The position numbers and the translations under genes were made by a program. A DNA stretch of 64,000 bases from Pontibacter cellulosilyticus (GTDB lineage: Bacteria > Bacteroidota > Bacteroidia > Cytophagales > Hymenobacteraceae): NCBI RefSeq assembly GCF_014306105.1, contig NZ_JACRVF010000002.1, forward strand, positions 62,001 to 126,000, written 5' to 3'. Positions 37,559 through 47,124 of the stretch are shown in pieces. Positions within the stretch are counted from its first letter, which is position 1, and every line of letters begins with the position of its first letter. A model generated the notes under the pieces. That model was not told the origin of the DNA and made no database searches. It saw only the letters and a program-made list of their open reading frames with translations.

Positions 37559-39082
37559 TTAATGTTTGAAGTGGCGCACTCCGGTCATGACCATCGCCAT
37601 GTTGTGCGCGTCACAATAGTCAATGGAATCTTGATCTTTGATAGAGCCTCCTGGCTGTACTACTGCTTTTATACCGGCCTTGTCGGCGATCTCTACACAG
37701 TCTGGAAACGGGAAGAAGGCATCTGAAGCCATTACTGTTTTACTCATGTCAAACCCGAAGCTCTTAGCTTTTTCAATAGCCTGACGAAGGGCGTCAACTC
37801 TGGAGGTCTGGCCAACGCCGCTGGAGAACATCATTTTATCTGTAGCCAGCACAATGGTGTTAGACTTGGTGTGCTTGCAAACTTTAGCAGCGAAAACAAG
37901 GGCCTTTTTCTCCTCAGCGGTTGGCTCACGCTTGGTAACTGTTTTAAAGTCGGCCTCAGTTTCGGTAGCAAGGTCCTTATCTTGTTCAATTACACCGTTC
38001 AGCAAAGTTTTAAACTGCTTCTTCGGCATCTCCACATTGTTCTGCTTTAGCAGGATGCGGTTCTTCTTTGTCTTCAGTAATTCCAGAGCATCGGCATCAA
38101 AAGATGGAGCGATGAGTACCTCAAAGAAAAGCTTGTTTAGCTCTTCGGCGGCAGCCATGTCTATTGCTCTGTTGGCGATAATCACACCACCAAAAGCAGA
38201 CACGGGGTCAGAAGAAAGTGCGTTCAGGTAGGCCTCTTTTATAGAATTGCCGGTGGCGCAACCGCAGGCGTTAGTATGCTTTAGTATAGCTACAACAGGC
38301 TCCTCAAACTCAGCGGCCAGTGCAACTGCGGCGTCAACATCCACTAAATTATTATAGGAAAGCTGCTTGCCGTTTAGCTGCTCAAAAAGGTCATCTAACT
38401 TACCATAGAATGTGCCTTTCTGGTGTGGATTTTCCCCGTAGCGCAACGGAGTAGCCTCACGCACGCTTTGCTTAAACGGCTGCTCCTCGTTGCCGCCGTT
38501 CAGGTAGTTGAAGATGTGGGTGTCGTAGTGCGACGAAACATCAAAGGCCTTAGCAGCAAAACGCTTGCGGTCTTCCAGGTCAGTTGAACCTTTCTTCTCC
38601 TGCAGCAGGTTTACCACGTCATCATACTGCTCTCTGGACGATACAATCAGCACATCTTTGAAGTTTTTAGCAGCGGCACGTATAAGCGAGATACCACCAA
38701 TGTCAATCTTCTCAATAATATCAGCCTCTGATGCGCCTGATGCTACAGTTTCCTCGAAGGGATAAAGATCTACCACCACTAAGTCGATTGGCGGAATTTC
38801 GTACTGTGCTCTCTCAGCCAGGTCGCTGTCGTTGTCGCGGCGGTGAAGTATACCGCCGAATACTTTCGGGTGAAGTGTCTTTACGCGGCCACCAAAAATA
38901 GACGGGTAAGCAGTCAAGTCTTCTACGGCTACTACCTCAGCACCTTGCTCTTCCAGGAAAGCCTGTGTGCCACCTGTAGAGTAAATAGTAACGTTGTGCT
39001 TTTTCAGGAGCTCTACGAGTGGCTCCAGGCGGTCTTTATAGTATACCGATATAAGTGCTGATTTAATTTGAACTGGTTGCAT
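37559..39082 (-). CDS. purH: Bifunctional AICAR formyltransferase/IMP cyclohydrolase PurH
   Basis: 507 residues. The N-terminal IMP cyclohydrolase (MGS-like) part has IYSTGGTQAFLEEQGA and FGGRVKTLHPKVFGGIL. The C-terminal AICAR transformylase has LRYGENPHQKGTFYG, ILKHTNACGCATG (K-H of the active site) and SDAFFPFPDCVEIA with VQPGGSIKDQD. It carries out the last two steps of purine synthesis to IMP. It lies 25 bp after purN. The C-terminal HF/KH ending is the family's usual one. Confidence 0.96.
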   Translation of the reverse strand: MQPVQIKSALISVYYKDRLEPLVELLKKHNVTIYSTGGTQAFLEEQGAEVVAVEDLTAYPSIFGGRVKTLHPKVFGGILHRRDNDSDLAERAQYEIPPIDLVVVDLYPFEETVASGASEADIIEKIDIGGISLIRAAAKNFKDVLIVSSREQYDDVVNLLQEKKGSTDLEDRKRFAAKAFDVSSHYDTHIFNYLNGGNEEQPFKQSVREATPLRYGENPHQKGTFYGKLDDLFEQLNGKQLSYNNLVDVDAAVALAAEFEEPVVAILKHTNACGCATGNSIKEAYLNALSSDPVSAFGGVIIANRAIDMAAAEELNKLFFEVLIAPSFDADALELLKTKKNRILLKQNNVEMPKKQFKTLLNGVIEQDKDLATETEADFKTVTKREPTAEEKKALVFAAKVCKHTKSNTIVLATDKMMFSSGVGQTSRVDALRQAIEKAKSFGFDMSKTVMASDAFFPFPDCVEIADKAGIKAVVQPGGSIKDQDSIDYCDAHNMAMVMTGVRHFKH

Positions 39083-39107
39083 GGGTTGTATGGGTTGATG
39101 TTGATTT

Positions 39108-39728
39108 CTATAGTTTGTCTTTCTCGAGCAGCAATTGCTCTACCACCAGCGGCAGGTGCTTGTGCTCCAATTGCAGTACGCGTGCGGCTAGTTCTTCGGG
39201 GGTGTCGGCAGGGAGTACCGGGCAGTACTCCTGAAGTATAAACTCGCCTTTATCGTATTCTTCGTTTACGCGGTGAATGGTTATACCCGACTGCTCCTCG
39301 CCGGCCTGCACCACCGCTGCGTGCACATTAATGCCGTGCATGCCTTTGCCGCCATATTTAGGCAGCAGGGCAGGGTGTATGTTGATGATTTTATTCGGGA
39401 AAGCGTGCAGCAGGTTTTGCGGCACCAACCACAGAAAGCCCGCCAGCACAATTAGGTCAGGGTTGAAAGCTTTTACCTGTTCCAGCACTTTGCCGGAGTG
39501 GTAAAACTCATCCCTGGAAAACAAAAGAGCCGGGACGTGGTAGGTCTCGGCTCTTTTAAGGGCATACGCTTTCGGGTTGTTGGAGAACAGGGCGGCCACA
39601 CGTATTTGTGGATGGTGCTCAAAGTGCTCGAGCAGGCGCTGTGCATTGCTCCCCGATCCGGAAGCGAAAATGACTATATTCTTCTTTTCTGGTCGTTCCA
39701 AAAGTATAATCTTGCTTTGAAGCTGCAA
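39108..39728 (-). CDS. purN: Phosphoribosylglycinamide formyltransferase PurN
   Basis: 206 residues. FASGSGSNAQRLLEHF is the GAR-binding start, IINIHPALLPKYGGKGMHG contains the catalytic N-x-H, and VNEEYDKGEFI holds the third catalytic residue, aspartate. No ATG is available upstream of the glycine-rich loop: the frame starts with TTG at 39726-39728 or the TTG at 39699-39701. The start is therefore uncertain by nine codons. It forms an operon with purH and catalyses the third step of purine synthesis with formyl-THF. Confidence 0.92.
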   Translation of the reverse strand: MQLQSKIILLERPEKKNIVIFASGSGSNAQRLLEHFEHHPQIRVAALFSNNPKAYALKRAETYHVPALLFSRDEFYHSGKVLEQVKAFNPDLIVLAGFLWLVPQNLLHAFPNKIINIHPALLPKYGGKGMHGINVHAAVVQAGEEQSGITIHRVNEEYDKGEFILQEYCPVLPADTPEELAARVLQLEHKHLPLVVEQLLLEKDKL

Positions 39729-39966
39729 ATATAGCGGGTTTGGTTTTACTTGCCAGCAAGTATAAGTATAAATGTGAAAGGGTAACTGCGTGCTCTTGGT
39801 ACCAACAGGGGCTGGGACTATCTAATTTAGACTATAGTTTATGTAGTCAGTTTTTAGCCCAGTGCTTTCTGTAACATCAGCATTATGAGCAGAGCTCTTA
39901 CAAGTAGGGAGTGTTTACTACAATGAATAACCCCTGTCTTATATTTAAGGAATCAGATAGATCTGA

Positions 39967-40431
39967 TTAATCAGGGTAAATGTGCTGGTAAAAAGTGGAG
40001 GCTGCAGCTTCAAGAAGAGGAAAATCAGAGATACGTTCCTGGCAGCGTTTCAAATCAAAATGGCACAATGTACCGAAGGGCTCCCCATCTGAATCTCTTA
40101 TCAAGACCCCGCAATAAGAAGTAACAGGAGTTATGATTTTGTTTTTTACTCTTATGTCTTCTGATGCGTCAGTTATTTCAAGTTTTTGCTCCTTTTGCAA
40201 CAGCGAGCAGTAGGTGGCATTCATGGGCGCATCATCTCCTTTCTGTAGCTCTTGGTCATAGCTGTCATATAAGGCTATGTTGCGCAGCGTATCTCCATCG
40301 TACCGGTACAAGCCTGTGTAGCGGTGAGGAGTTCTGTTGTTAAGGAACTTCAGAGCAGAGTGCACCCCAAAACTATTTAAGACTGCTTTAAATTCTTCTA
40401 TTTCTTCTTTAAGGTTTTGAGGTGTGCTCAT
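39967..40431 (-). CDS. Small GAF-domain protein
   Basis: 154 residues, essentially one GAF domain: YTGLYRYDGDTLRNIALYD, TYCSLLQKEQKLEITDASED, then VTSYCGVLIRDSDGEPFGTLCHFD, the diagnostic late strands. No output domain is attached, so it is probably a free sensor or binding module. The ligand is unknown. It is isolated by about 240 bp on the right and 170 bp on the left. Confidence 0.75.
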   Translation of the reverse strand: MSTPQNLKEEIEEFKAVLNSFGVHSALKFLNNRTPHRYTGLYRYDGDTLRNIALYDSYDQELQKGDDAPMNATYCSLLQKEQKLEITDASEDIRVKNKIITPVTSYCGVLIRDSDGEPFGTLCHFDLKRCQERISDFPLLEAAASTFYQHIYPD

Positions 40432-40599
40432 TAGAGAGGTTGTTTGCTATGTTAGGCAACGCTAACGTATTCTTCTAATTTCCTGCCTTTAGCAATCTTG
40501 AATGCTTGTCAGCTAGTATAGAACAGCTGTGTTACCTTTTTGATTCAAGTACAAGCTGTATGCAATTTAGCTAAATAATTACAGGTAATATCTCTTCTG

Positions 40600-41106
40600 C
40601 TATACTTTCTTTGCGCTTTTCGCCTTTAACGACCAGGTAAACCTAAACTCCGCCACCCTATCTCCAACCTCATCAGTGCCTATACTTGTGGCTATTACCG
40701 TTACGCCCTCGCCGGTAGCTTTTGTATGGTCAGCGGCTTTTTTTATTTTCTGGCCATCGTTGCAGGTAAAGGTAATTATACCCACAGCTTTCTTGGTGAA
40801 GTCGGCCTCCATGTGCATTACCAGCATTGAAACTGATGGGCTAGCTTTGTACACCTGCATCATGCATAGTACACCAGTAGACAGCTCGGCAGCCATACTT
40901 AAGCAGGCAAAATAGATTGAGCGAAAGGGGTTTTTGTTCAGGTACTTGTAAGGTATGGTAACAGAAGCGGCATCTGTAGAAAGTGATTTTATGCGTAATC
41001 CTGCCAAATAAGCCATAGGCAGCTTTGCCAGCAGAAAAACCCGGAATTTGGTGGGGGAGCTTACCAGCCTTTGAAAAGCAGTAACAGATGCATTTTGATT
41101 TACCAT
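40600..41106 (-). CDS. DUF4442 hotdog-fold protein
   Basis: 168 residues matching DUF4442: RVFLLAKLPMAYLAGLRIKS, VTIPYKYLNKNPFRSIYFAC and AAELSTGVLCMMQ, then VSMLVMHMEADFTKKAVGII. The fold resembles thioesterases (YiiD C-terminal type), but catalytic residues are not clear. It may act on an acyl-CoA. It lies 79 bp downstream of the Fur-family gene and on the same strand. Confidence 0.78.
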   Translation of the reverse strand: MVNQNASVTAFQRLVSSPTKFRVFLLAKLPMAYLAGLRIKSLSTDAASVTIPYKYLNKNPFRSIYFACLSMAAELSTGVLCMMQVYKASPSVSMLVMHMEADFTKKAVGIITFTCNDGQKIKKAADHTKATGEGVTVIATSIGTDEVGDRVAEFRFTWSLKAKSAKKV

Positions 41107-41185
41107 AGTTTGGGCACAGTATACGTTGCAGAGTTATACTTTAGCTGCTGTTCAATAGTTAGCGGCGGCCCTAATATACTGATTA

Positions 41186-41668
41186 TTAAATCGGGAAGGG
41201 CTCACGGCAAAAGTTGCCTTCTATGCTTTGCGCATTACAGGCCTTGCAGATACCCTGCACCGAAAATTGTACATCGCTTGCCGAATATCCTTCTGGTAAA
41301 CTTATTGGCCCAAGTCTTACTTCGTTAAGGCAGTAGGTTTGCCCACACTTGCAACAGCTAAAATGGACATGGTCGTGCTGATGCTGTAAATTGCTACAGG
41401 CTTCTCGGCAAAGGGCGTACTTGATGATACCATTAAGATCAGTGATGCTGTGCACCAGGCCCTGCTCTTTAAAAGAATACAGCGTGCGGTACAGGGTTAC
41501 CCTGTCGTAGTCGCTGCCAAGTTGTTTTTCGAGGTCGGCGTGGGCAAGAGCGTAGTTGTAATGCATAAGCAGCTCCAATACACTAACCCTGCAGCTTGTC
41601 TTGCGCAAGCCATACTTCAGGAGTAGCTCCTGTGCCTTTCTTCTTATTTCTTTCTGTTGCTGCATCAT
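41186..41668 (-). CDS. Fur-family metal-dependent transcriptional repressor
   Basis: 160 residues. The winged helix includes KTSCRVSVLELLMHYNYALAH and DRVTLYRTLYSFKEQGLVH. The metal segment QHQHDHVHFSCCKCGQTYCL carries a histidine-rich site and cysteines 105-113, and a second CKAC pair is at 141-144, a structural zinc pair. The last fifteen residues are unusual. Of the Fur, Zur and PerR types I cannot separate Fur from Zur here; the cysteine content points to a Zn-loaded Fur-type regulator. No obvious target sits beside it. Confidence 0.85.
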   Translation of the reverse strand: MMQQQKEIRRKAQELLLKYGLRKTSCRVSVLELLMHYNYALAHADLEKQLGSDYDRVTLYRTLYSFKEQGLVHSITDLNGIIKYALCREACSNLQHQHDHVHFSCCKCGQTYCLNEVRLGPISLPEGYSASDVQFSVQGICKACNAQSIEGNFCREPFPI

Positions 41669-41929
41669 ATAACCTCCAAATATAATTTATCTGCTGTTAT
41701 ATATGCTAACGTTTCTTCTTAATCTTCGCTTTTAACATCGGTTTGTATTGACTGATGCGATATAGTATAAAATATATATGTTGATTATTAAAGGTTTAAA
41801 CAACTTTTAGTATAAATAATACATCCTTTTTTGATAAACACAGTATTGTACGATACGTGCTGTAACGGACGAAATGCCGTTTGGAGATAACTATTGCGTC
41901 AAAAATCTTTTAATCGAAAATTTACTCAA

Positions 41930-43066
41930 ATGAAAACACCTTTACGTTTAGGCATCGCATTGTTGCTTATGGTTGTTATGCAAGGGCATAGCTTTGCGCA
42001 AACCATAAGTACAACACTCAACGACTTAACAAATGTTAAAACAGGTATTACTAGAGATTTTAGTGTAACTACTAGTGGTCCTACTGCACAGTCAGTGTTA
42101 GGAAAGCTTGACTTCACACCATACAATACAAATGATATTATTCTGCAGTACCAGGCTCCTGGCGCTACAGATTTTACTACTCTTACTATTGATGCAAATG
42201 GTGTAGCTACTTTTGGTCCTTTCACGCTTACCCAGACCAATGCTGTACACAACTTTAAAATACTGTTTAACAGAGGCGATACTTACGGCTATACACTAGG
42301 AATGGTAGATGCTACAAACACCTCCACTGCCATTGGCTCTTCTGTCTCGGGATCTGTAACTGTAACAACTCTGCAGGAGCCAACCATAAACAGCACACTC
42401 GACAATATTGACCAAGATCCTAACGGAGGGCTAGAGACTGGTAGAAATATAGAGTGGCAGATACTTGCGGATGCTAATGACCGCGCAGGCGAGAAAGCAA
42501 ATATAGAAATAGCGCTGGCCGATCCTGCACAGCGTAACAACTTCACACTGCTTTATGATGTCAGAAGAGCGATCATGAACGGGGGAGAGCCAGATTTCCA
42601 GCCGCTTACCTTCAATAGCAATGGTGTAGCTGTTATTGGTCCTGCAGGTGGCGAGACGCTTACAGCAATAGCAAACAACCCGGACATCAACCAGATTCTT
42701 AGAATTAACTTTTCGCAGCCAGGTACTTATACTTATACGGTTCGCTTAAGACGCGACGAAGGTAATATTATAGCCTCTGTAAACGAAACTGTAACCGTTA
42801 CCGGTGTGGCCGGCATAGACGACATGATTGGCAATACGCGCATTAGTGTATATCCAACTTTAGCTAACGGAACGGTTAGAGTAGACTTAGGCGATGTGAG
42901 AAGTGCCGATATAACTGTTACAGATATACTAGGTCGCGTAGTAATGCAGGTAGAGAAAGCATCGGGTGCTGTGCAGGTAAATACCAGCCGCATGGCAAAG
43001 GGTACTTACTTTGTAAAGATTACCAGCGGAAAAGATGTTGCCGGCAGTCGCTTTGTCGTGAGATAG
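41930..43066 (+). CDS. Secreted protein with two repeat domains and type IX secretion signal
   Basis: Start ATG 41930-41932 (MKTPLRLGIALLLMVVMQGH, signal to SFAQ), 378 residues. Two tandem domains of about 125-140 residues begin ISTTLNDLTNVKTGITRDFS and PTINSTLDNIDQDPNGGLET; each has a late GxYxYTV/L strand. The C-terminus is a type IX sorting domain: ISVYPTLANGTVRVDLGDVR, ITVTDILGRVV, KGTYFVKITSG, FVVR. It is exported across the outer membrane by the Por machinery. It shares the domain type and the first residues MKTPLR with the gene 214 bp downstream, so they are duplicated neighbours. Role unknown, probably surface. Confidence 0.8.
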   Translation: MKTPLRLGIALLLMVVMQGHSFAQTISTTLNDLTNVKTGITRDFSVTTSGPTAQSVLGKLDFTPYNTNDIILQYQAPGATDFTTLTIDANGVATFGPFTLTQTNAVHNFKILFNRGDTYGYTLGMVDATNTSTAIGSSVSGSVTVTTLQEPTINSTLDNIDQDPNGGLETGRNIEWQILADANDRAGEKANIEIALADPAQRNNFTLLYDVRRAIMNGGEPDFQPLTFNSNGVAVIGPAGGETLTAIANNPDINQILRINFSQPGTYTYTVRLRRDEGNIIASVNETVTVTGVAGIDDMIGNTRISVYPTLANGTVRVDLGDVRSADITVTDILGRVVMQVEKASGAVQVNTSRMAKGTYFVKITSGKDVAGSRFVVR

Positions 43067-43087
43067 TCTATAATTTAAAATCACTAG

Positions 43088-43117
43088 AAAGGCCTACAGA
43101 GTAATCTGTAGGCCTTT
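43088..43117 (+). terminator. Terminator after the first repeat-domain gene
   Basis: Perfect 13-bp stem AAAGGCCTACAGA / TCTGTAGGCCTTT with a 4-base loop, then TTGTTTTT, 21 bp after the stop. Confidence 0.9.
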
Positions 43118-43279
43118 TTGTTTTTAGTTAGCTGTTCTTAGGTAAGCCATACTACTTTTAATAATATATAATAATGTAGTATAGTTGATGCTGAGTGCAA
43201 CCTAATATTCAAATATTAGTATATATTTTTTGATGTTTATAAATCGAACTTCTTATCCATTGTCCACATTAAAAACCAA

Positions 43280-45922
43280 TTGATGAAAACACCTTTACGC
43301 TTTTTTATGATTGCTTTGCTGGCCTTACTTGGAGCCATGAGCAATGCTTGGGCTCAAACTGCCCCAACCATAACCACCACCCTTCCAGCAACTGCAAAAG
43401 CCTACACAGTGGTGCCGTTTGCAGTTAACGTAGCAAAAAATGATGCCACTGCTGAAAATGTTAAGCTGGTACTAAAGCTTAACGGCGATAATGCAGTTAC
43501 TCAGGTAACGCAGCTAGAGCTTAAAACCAGTGAAGGTGCTGCTATTGCTTTTAGTGGCACAGAGGCAGTTCTTGGTACGTATGCATTTGCTGCAACATTA
43601 AGTCCTGAGTTTACAGCAAAATTTAATGCAGTAGGAAATTTTGCTTATACTTTAGAACTGCAAAATGCAGCAGACAATACTGTACTAACAAGCACCAGCA
43701 GCGCAACAGCAGTTTCCTTTTTAGAACCTACTGTAAATACTACATTAGATAATGTTAGTATGGGGACGCTAAAAATCAGGACAAATGAAGACGTGCTGTT
43801 CTCGCTGTTTGGCAATCCAAATGATAGAACAGGCGATATGGTGAATGTTAAGCTAACACTTTCGGACCCTACGCAGCACGATAACTTTAGCCTGATGTAC
43901 AACACGACCGGTACTGATTTTGAGAGCCTTACTATAGGCGCTGACGGTGTGCTTGTTTTTGGTCCAGAAGGAGGCTTTTTGTTTAATGAGGAATTTGAGC
44001 AACTGCTGAAAATTAACTTTACTGAAGCAGGTACTTATACTTACAAAGTTGAAATTGTAAGAGTTGATGGGAACACACTTGCCCAGGTAACAGAAACAAT
44101 AACTGTACTGGAAGGCGCAACTGTAGCGAGCACTCTTGACGGTGCCACCATTATAAGAGGACGAACTGTTGACTTTGATGTGACTGTTGATGCAGGCTCC
44201 TGGCCGAATGACACAAAGGTGTTGGCTCGCGTAGTGCTGGCTAATCCAGCTCAGGCAGCTAACATTCAGCTATCTTATGAAGCCTCTGCGGGCAACTATC
44301 AGCCGCTTACTTTTAACACAGAGGGTGTTGCTTACTATGGCGATCCTGTAAATGGTATCAATCTAGCTGATGGTACGCTTAAGTTAAGAGCAGTTGTTAC
44401 AGGAAATGGCACTTATAACTACGCAATTGAGCTGGTAAAGAAAATTGACGGGCAGCTTGCGGCTAAGTCTGAGGAGACTGTAACGGTTAAGTTCGACAAC
44501 GCCACTATCTCCTCTAACCTGAATAACAGAACAGGGGTTAAAGCCACAGTTGCCGAGGAGTTTACTGTAGCTGTTACAGCCGGAGATGTAGATCCAACTA
44601 CTAAGGTACTTGGCAAGTTTACACTAGCCAACCCTGCACAGGCAGCAAACATCAAAATTGAGATACAGGACCTAACCGGCACTTACATGGAGATACCTAT
44701 TAAAGCTGATGGTACAGTTACTATAGGTGAAGACGGTGAAATTGCGCTTAGCCAGTTAGGTGAGTTAGACTTTAGAGTAACATTTAATACTGCCGGTACT
44801 TACGCCTATAAATTAGAACTGATCAGAGTAGCTGATGACGTTGTTCTGGCGTCCTCTAATGAAAGCGTAACAGTCACTGCCTTCCAAAATGCTACTATTG
44901 CTACTACACTAGATGCAAGAGCAAACGTTAAAGCTACAAGAGCTGAAGAGTTTACAATTACAGCTACTGCCGGTGACGTAAACCCTGCAACAATGGTACT
45001 TGGCCGTCTTACGTTAACAACAGCCGCTCAGGCAGATGACATTACGCTTGAGTACTTTGACAATACTGATAACACCTACAAGCCAGTTGCAATCGGTACG
45101 GATGGTGTTATTACGATAGGACCAACTGGCGGTATGGCACTTAGCCAGATCAATGGCCTTAAGTTCAGAGCTACGTTTGACGAAGCTGGTACTTATGGCT
45201 ACAAAGTAGAACTTGTAAGAGTATCTGACAACGTGGTTCTTGCTACATCTAATGAGAGCGTAGTAGTAGCTGCCTTCCAAAACGCTACTTTAGCAAGTAA
45301 CTATACTAATGCCGATAATATTTTGGCAGGAGAGACAACTAACTTTACGTTAACAACAACTAAAGGCGATCTTACAGACAAAACAGCTCGCTTTAAGTTT
45401 ATACTAGCTGACGCAAGCAAAGCAAACAATGTGATTATCGAGAACACAGATGCTACTGAGCCTGTTAGACTGGTATTTGGCACAGACGGTATTGCTTATT
45501 ACATGCCGACAGCGGGCCCTGTTACAGTTAGCGACGCAGCCTATAACTTCACAGCGATGTTTAGCGCCTCTGGAGATTACAACTATACAGTGCAATTAGT
45601 GGATGCAACAAATTCTGCAGTTGTACTCGCGTCTACAAACGTAAGTGCAGTGGCCAAAACCACAACAGGCATCAAGAAAGGCTTCGAGAAAGGTGGCTTT
45701 GCAGTTTATCCTACTCTAACGACAGGCGCTGTTAAAGTCGATCTTATTAATGCAAGAAACGCAAACATTCAGGTTATTGATATGATGGGCCGTGCAGTTG
45801 TTGCTAAGAATAACGTAAACGGTGTGGTTGAGCTAGACTTAAGCAAAGTTGCTAAAGGTACTTACATAGTAAGAATCCAGGATGGCAGCAATGTGAATAC
45901 ACAGCGTGTGGTAGTTCGCTAA
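43280..45922 (+). CDS. Secreted protein with six repeat domains and type IX secretion signal
   Basis: 880 residues; ATG at 43280 or the adjacent one at 43283. Signal peptide to about 25 (NAWAQ). Six domains of about 125-130 residues follow, each opening with an [A/P]T[I/V/L]xSxL-type strand (for example GATVASTLDGATIIRGRTVD, NATISSNLNNRTGVKATVAE, NATIATTLDARANVKATRAE) and closing with GTYxYKxELVRV and a TV-rich strand. Domains 4 and 5 are nearly alike. The C-terminus is the type IX sorting domain (FAVYPTLTTGAVKVDLINAR, IQVIDMMGRAVV, KGTYIVRIQDG). No enzyme motif is seen, so it is probably a surface structural or adhesion protein. Family name unknown to me. Confidence 0.82.
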   Translation: MMKTPLRFFMIALLALLGAMSNAWAQTAPTITTTLPATAKAYTVVPFAVNVAKNDATAENVKLVLKLNGDNAVTQVTQLELKTSEGAAIAFSGTEAVLGTYAFAATLSPEFTAKFNAVGNFAYTLELQNAADNTVLTSTSSATAVSFLEPTVNTTLDNVSMGTLKIRTNEDVLFSLFGNPNDRTGDMVNVKLTLSDPTQHDNFSLMYNTTGTDFESLTIGADGVLVFGPEGGFLFNEEFEQLLKINFTEAGTYTYKVEIVRVDGNTLAQVTETITVLEGATVASTLDGATIIRGRTVDFDVTVDAGSWPNDTKVLARVVLANPAQAANIQLSYEASAGNYQPLTFNTEGVAYYGDPVNGINLADGTLKLRAVVTGNGTYNYAIELVKKIDGQLAAKSEETVTVKFDNATISSNLNNRTGVKATVAEEFTVAVTAGDVDPTTKVLGKFTLANPAQAANIKIEIQDLTGTYMEIPIKADGTVTIGEDGEIALSQLGELDFRVTFNTAGTYAYKLELIRVADDVVLASSNESVTVTAFQNATIATTLDARANVKATRAEEFTITATAGDVNPATMVLGRLTLTTAAQADDITLEYFDNTDNTYKPVAIGTDGVITIGPTGGMALSQINGLKFRATFDEAGTYGYKVELVRVSDNVVLATSNESVVVAAFQNATLASNYTNADNILAGETTNFTLTTTKGDLTDKTARFKFILADASKANNVIIENTDATEPVRLVFGTDGIAYYMPTAGPVTVSDAAYNFTAMFSASGDYNYTVQLVDATNSAVVLASTNVSAVAKTTTGIKKGFEKGGFAVYPTLTTGAVKVDLINARNANIQVIDMMGRAVVAKNNVNGVVELDLSKVAKGTYIVRIQDGSNVNTQRVVVR

Positions 45923-45939
45923 TCATATTTATAATTTAC

Positions 45940-45974
45940 AAAAAGGCCTGGCGAGAAATCGTCAGGCCTTTTTT
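45940..45974 (+). terminator. Terminator after the six-domain gene
   Basis: Stem AAGGCCTGGCG / CGTCAGGCCTT with one mismatch, followed by a T run, starting 18 bp after the stop. Confidence 0.88.
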
Positions 45975-46166
45975 ATTTAGAAGATCATGTACAGGAACAT
46001 TCATTTATTCCAAAGTTGCTTAGACAAAAAAATAGCAAACCTATATGGCTACAGCTATAGTTTATTGTGTTGTGTCTTTTGTATATGGTGCCAAAGAGTG
46101 ATTGGTGCAAGTATAAGTTCAGAGGCTTTACTGCTGGAGTAGGCAAAGCAGCAGGTTTATACTTGT

Positions 46167-47012
46167 CTATCCAACCAACAGCATCGAAAGTATACCTGTC
46201 AGCATGATGAACTTGTTCAGGTTACTCAGATAAGTGAAATCCCTTCTGCGGTCGGCCCGGATTAGCTTAAGCAGCAGCCACACACTTGGGGCAAGTACAA
46301 GTATAATCATGTAGCTATCCAGAAGGAGAGAGGTTCTGGAGTGAAGTATAACCACTATCAGGAAAGCTTGGAACACGGATATGAGCGGGTAAAGCACGAG
46401 CTTTGTGTTTCTGAGGCCCGCTACAATGGGTAACGTGCGGCAATCAAAAGAGGCATCACCTTTTACATCTTCCATGTCTTTTATAATCTCACGAATGAGA
46501 GAGATGAGCAGCGCAAAAAGTGCATAGCCTAGGGTAATGTTATTTAGTGTATCGGCGTAAACGGCTACGACCAAAAGCATAGAAGCTGATAAAAGGGATA
46601 TGACCACATTACCGATTAACAGCATTTTCTTTAACCGAGCAGAGTAGCCCCACAACAATAACACCGCGCCCAAATTAATTAAGCCAACAGGTATGGAAAG
46701 TAGAAACCCGCCTGCTACCCCTAAAAAGGAAAGTATAAGGTGCGCGAACATGGCCCTCCTGCGCCGGATTTTACGCCCCACCAGTAGTCTTCTGGGTTTA
46801 TTTATGGCGTCTATCTTGACATCGTAGTAATCATTAATGATATAGCCGGCAGCTGCGATTAGAACGGTAGAGATGGTAAGTAAAAGGAAATTCGGCTCTA
46901 GCACTTTACTCCAACTCACACCTGCTGCCAACAAGCACACCTGTGCAAGTGCCTGGCTTAACACGATAAGCACCAGGTTGGGAAAGCGTATAAGGCTAAG
47001 TATAGTTTTCAC
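46167..47012 (-). CDS. UbiA-family prenyltransferase, geranylgeranylglycerol-phosphate type
   Basis: 281 residues, about eight membrane helices. The start is GTG at 47010-47012 (KTILSLIRFPN follows); no ATG is available. The first aspartate motif is NDYYDVKIDAINKP at about 60-73 and the second is DMEDVKGDASFDCRTLP at about 178-194. This subtype in Bacteroidota is annotated as (S)-2,3-di-O-geranylgeranylglyceryl-phosphate synthase-like, but the real substrate is uncertain; menaquinone or other prenyl transfer is possible. It ends in a bidirectional terminator region near cspA. Confidence 0.85.
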   Translation of the reverse strand: MKTILSLIRFPNLVLIVLSQALAQVCLLAAGVSWSKVLEPNFLLLTISTVLIAAAGYIINDYYDVKIDAINKPRRLLVGRKIRRRRAMFAHLILSFLGVAGGFLLSIPVGLINLGAVLLLWGYSARLKKMLLIGNVVISLLSASMLLVVAVYADTLNNITLGYALFALLISLIREIIKDMEDVKGDASFDCRTLPIVAGLRNTKLVLYPLISVFQAFLIVVILHSRTSLLLDSYMIILVLAPSVWLLLKLIRADRRRDFTYLSNLNKFIMLTGILSMLLVG

Positions 47013-47068
47013 GAGAAGAAGTAAAGGTGCTATAAAGTTAAGAGGCAGTTTTGTAAAGGCAAGCTATA

Positions 47069-47100
47069 AAAAAAGCCCTTGCTTTAAACAAGGGCTTTTT
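47069..47100. terminator. Terminator shared between cspA and the UbiA gene
   Basis: Stem AAAAAGCCCTTG / CAAGGGCTTTTT with a 7-base loop; T or A runs flank both sides. It lies after the cspA stop on the minus strand. Confidence 0.8.
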
Positions 47101-47124
47101 CTGTAACGGCAGAGTATATATTTA

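Noticed and set aside
41186..41668. PerR assignment for the Fur-family gene
   Set aside because: The residues seen do not separate Fur, Zur and PerR with certainty, so only the family was given.
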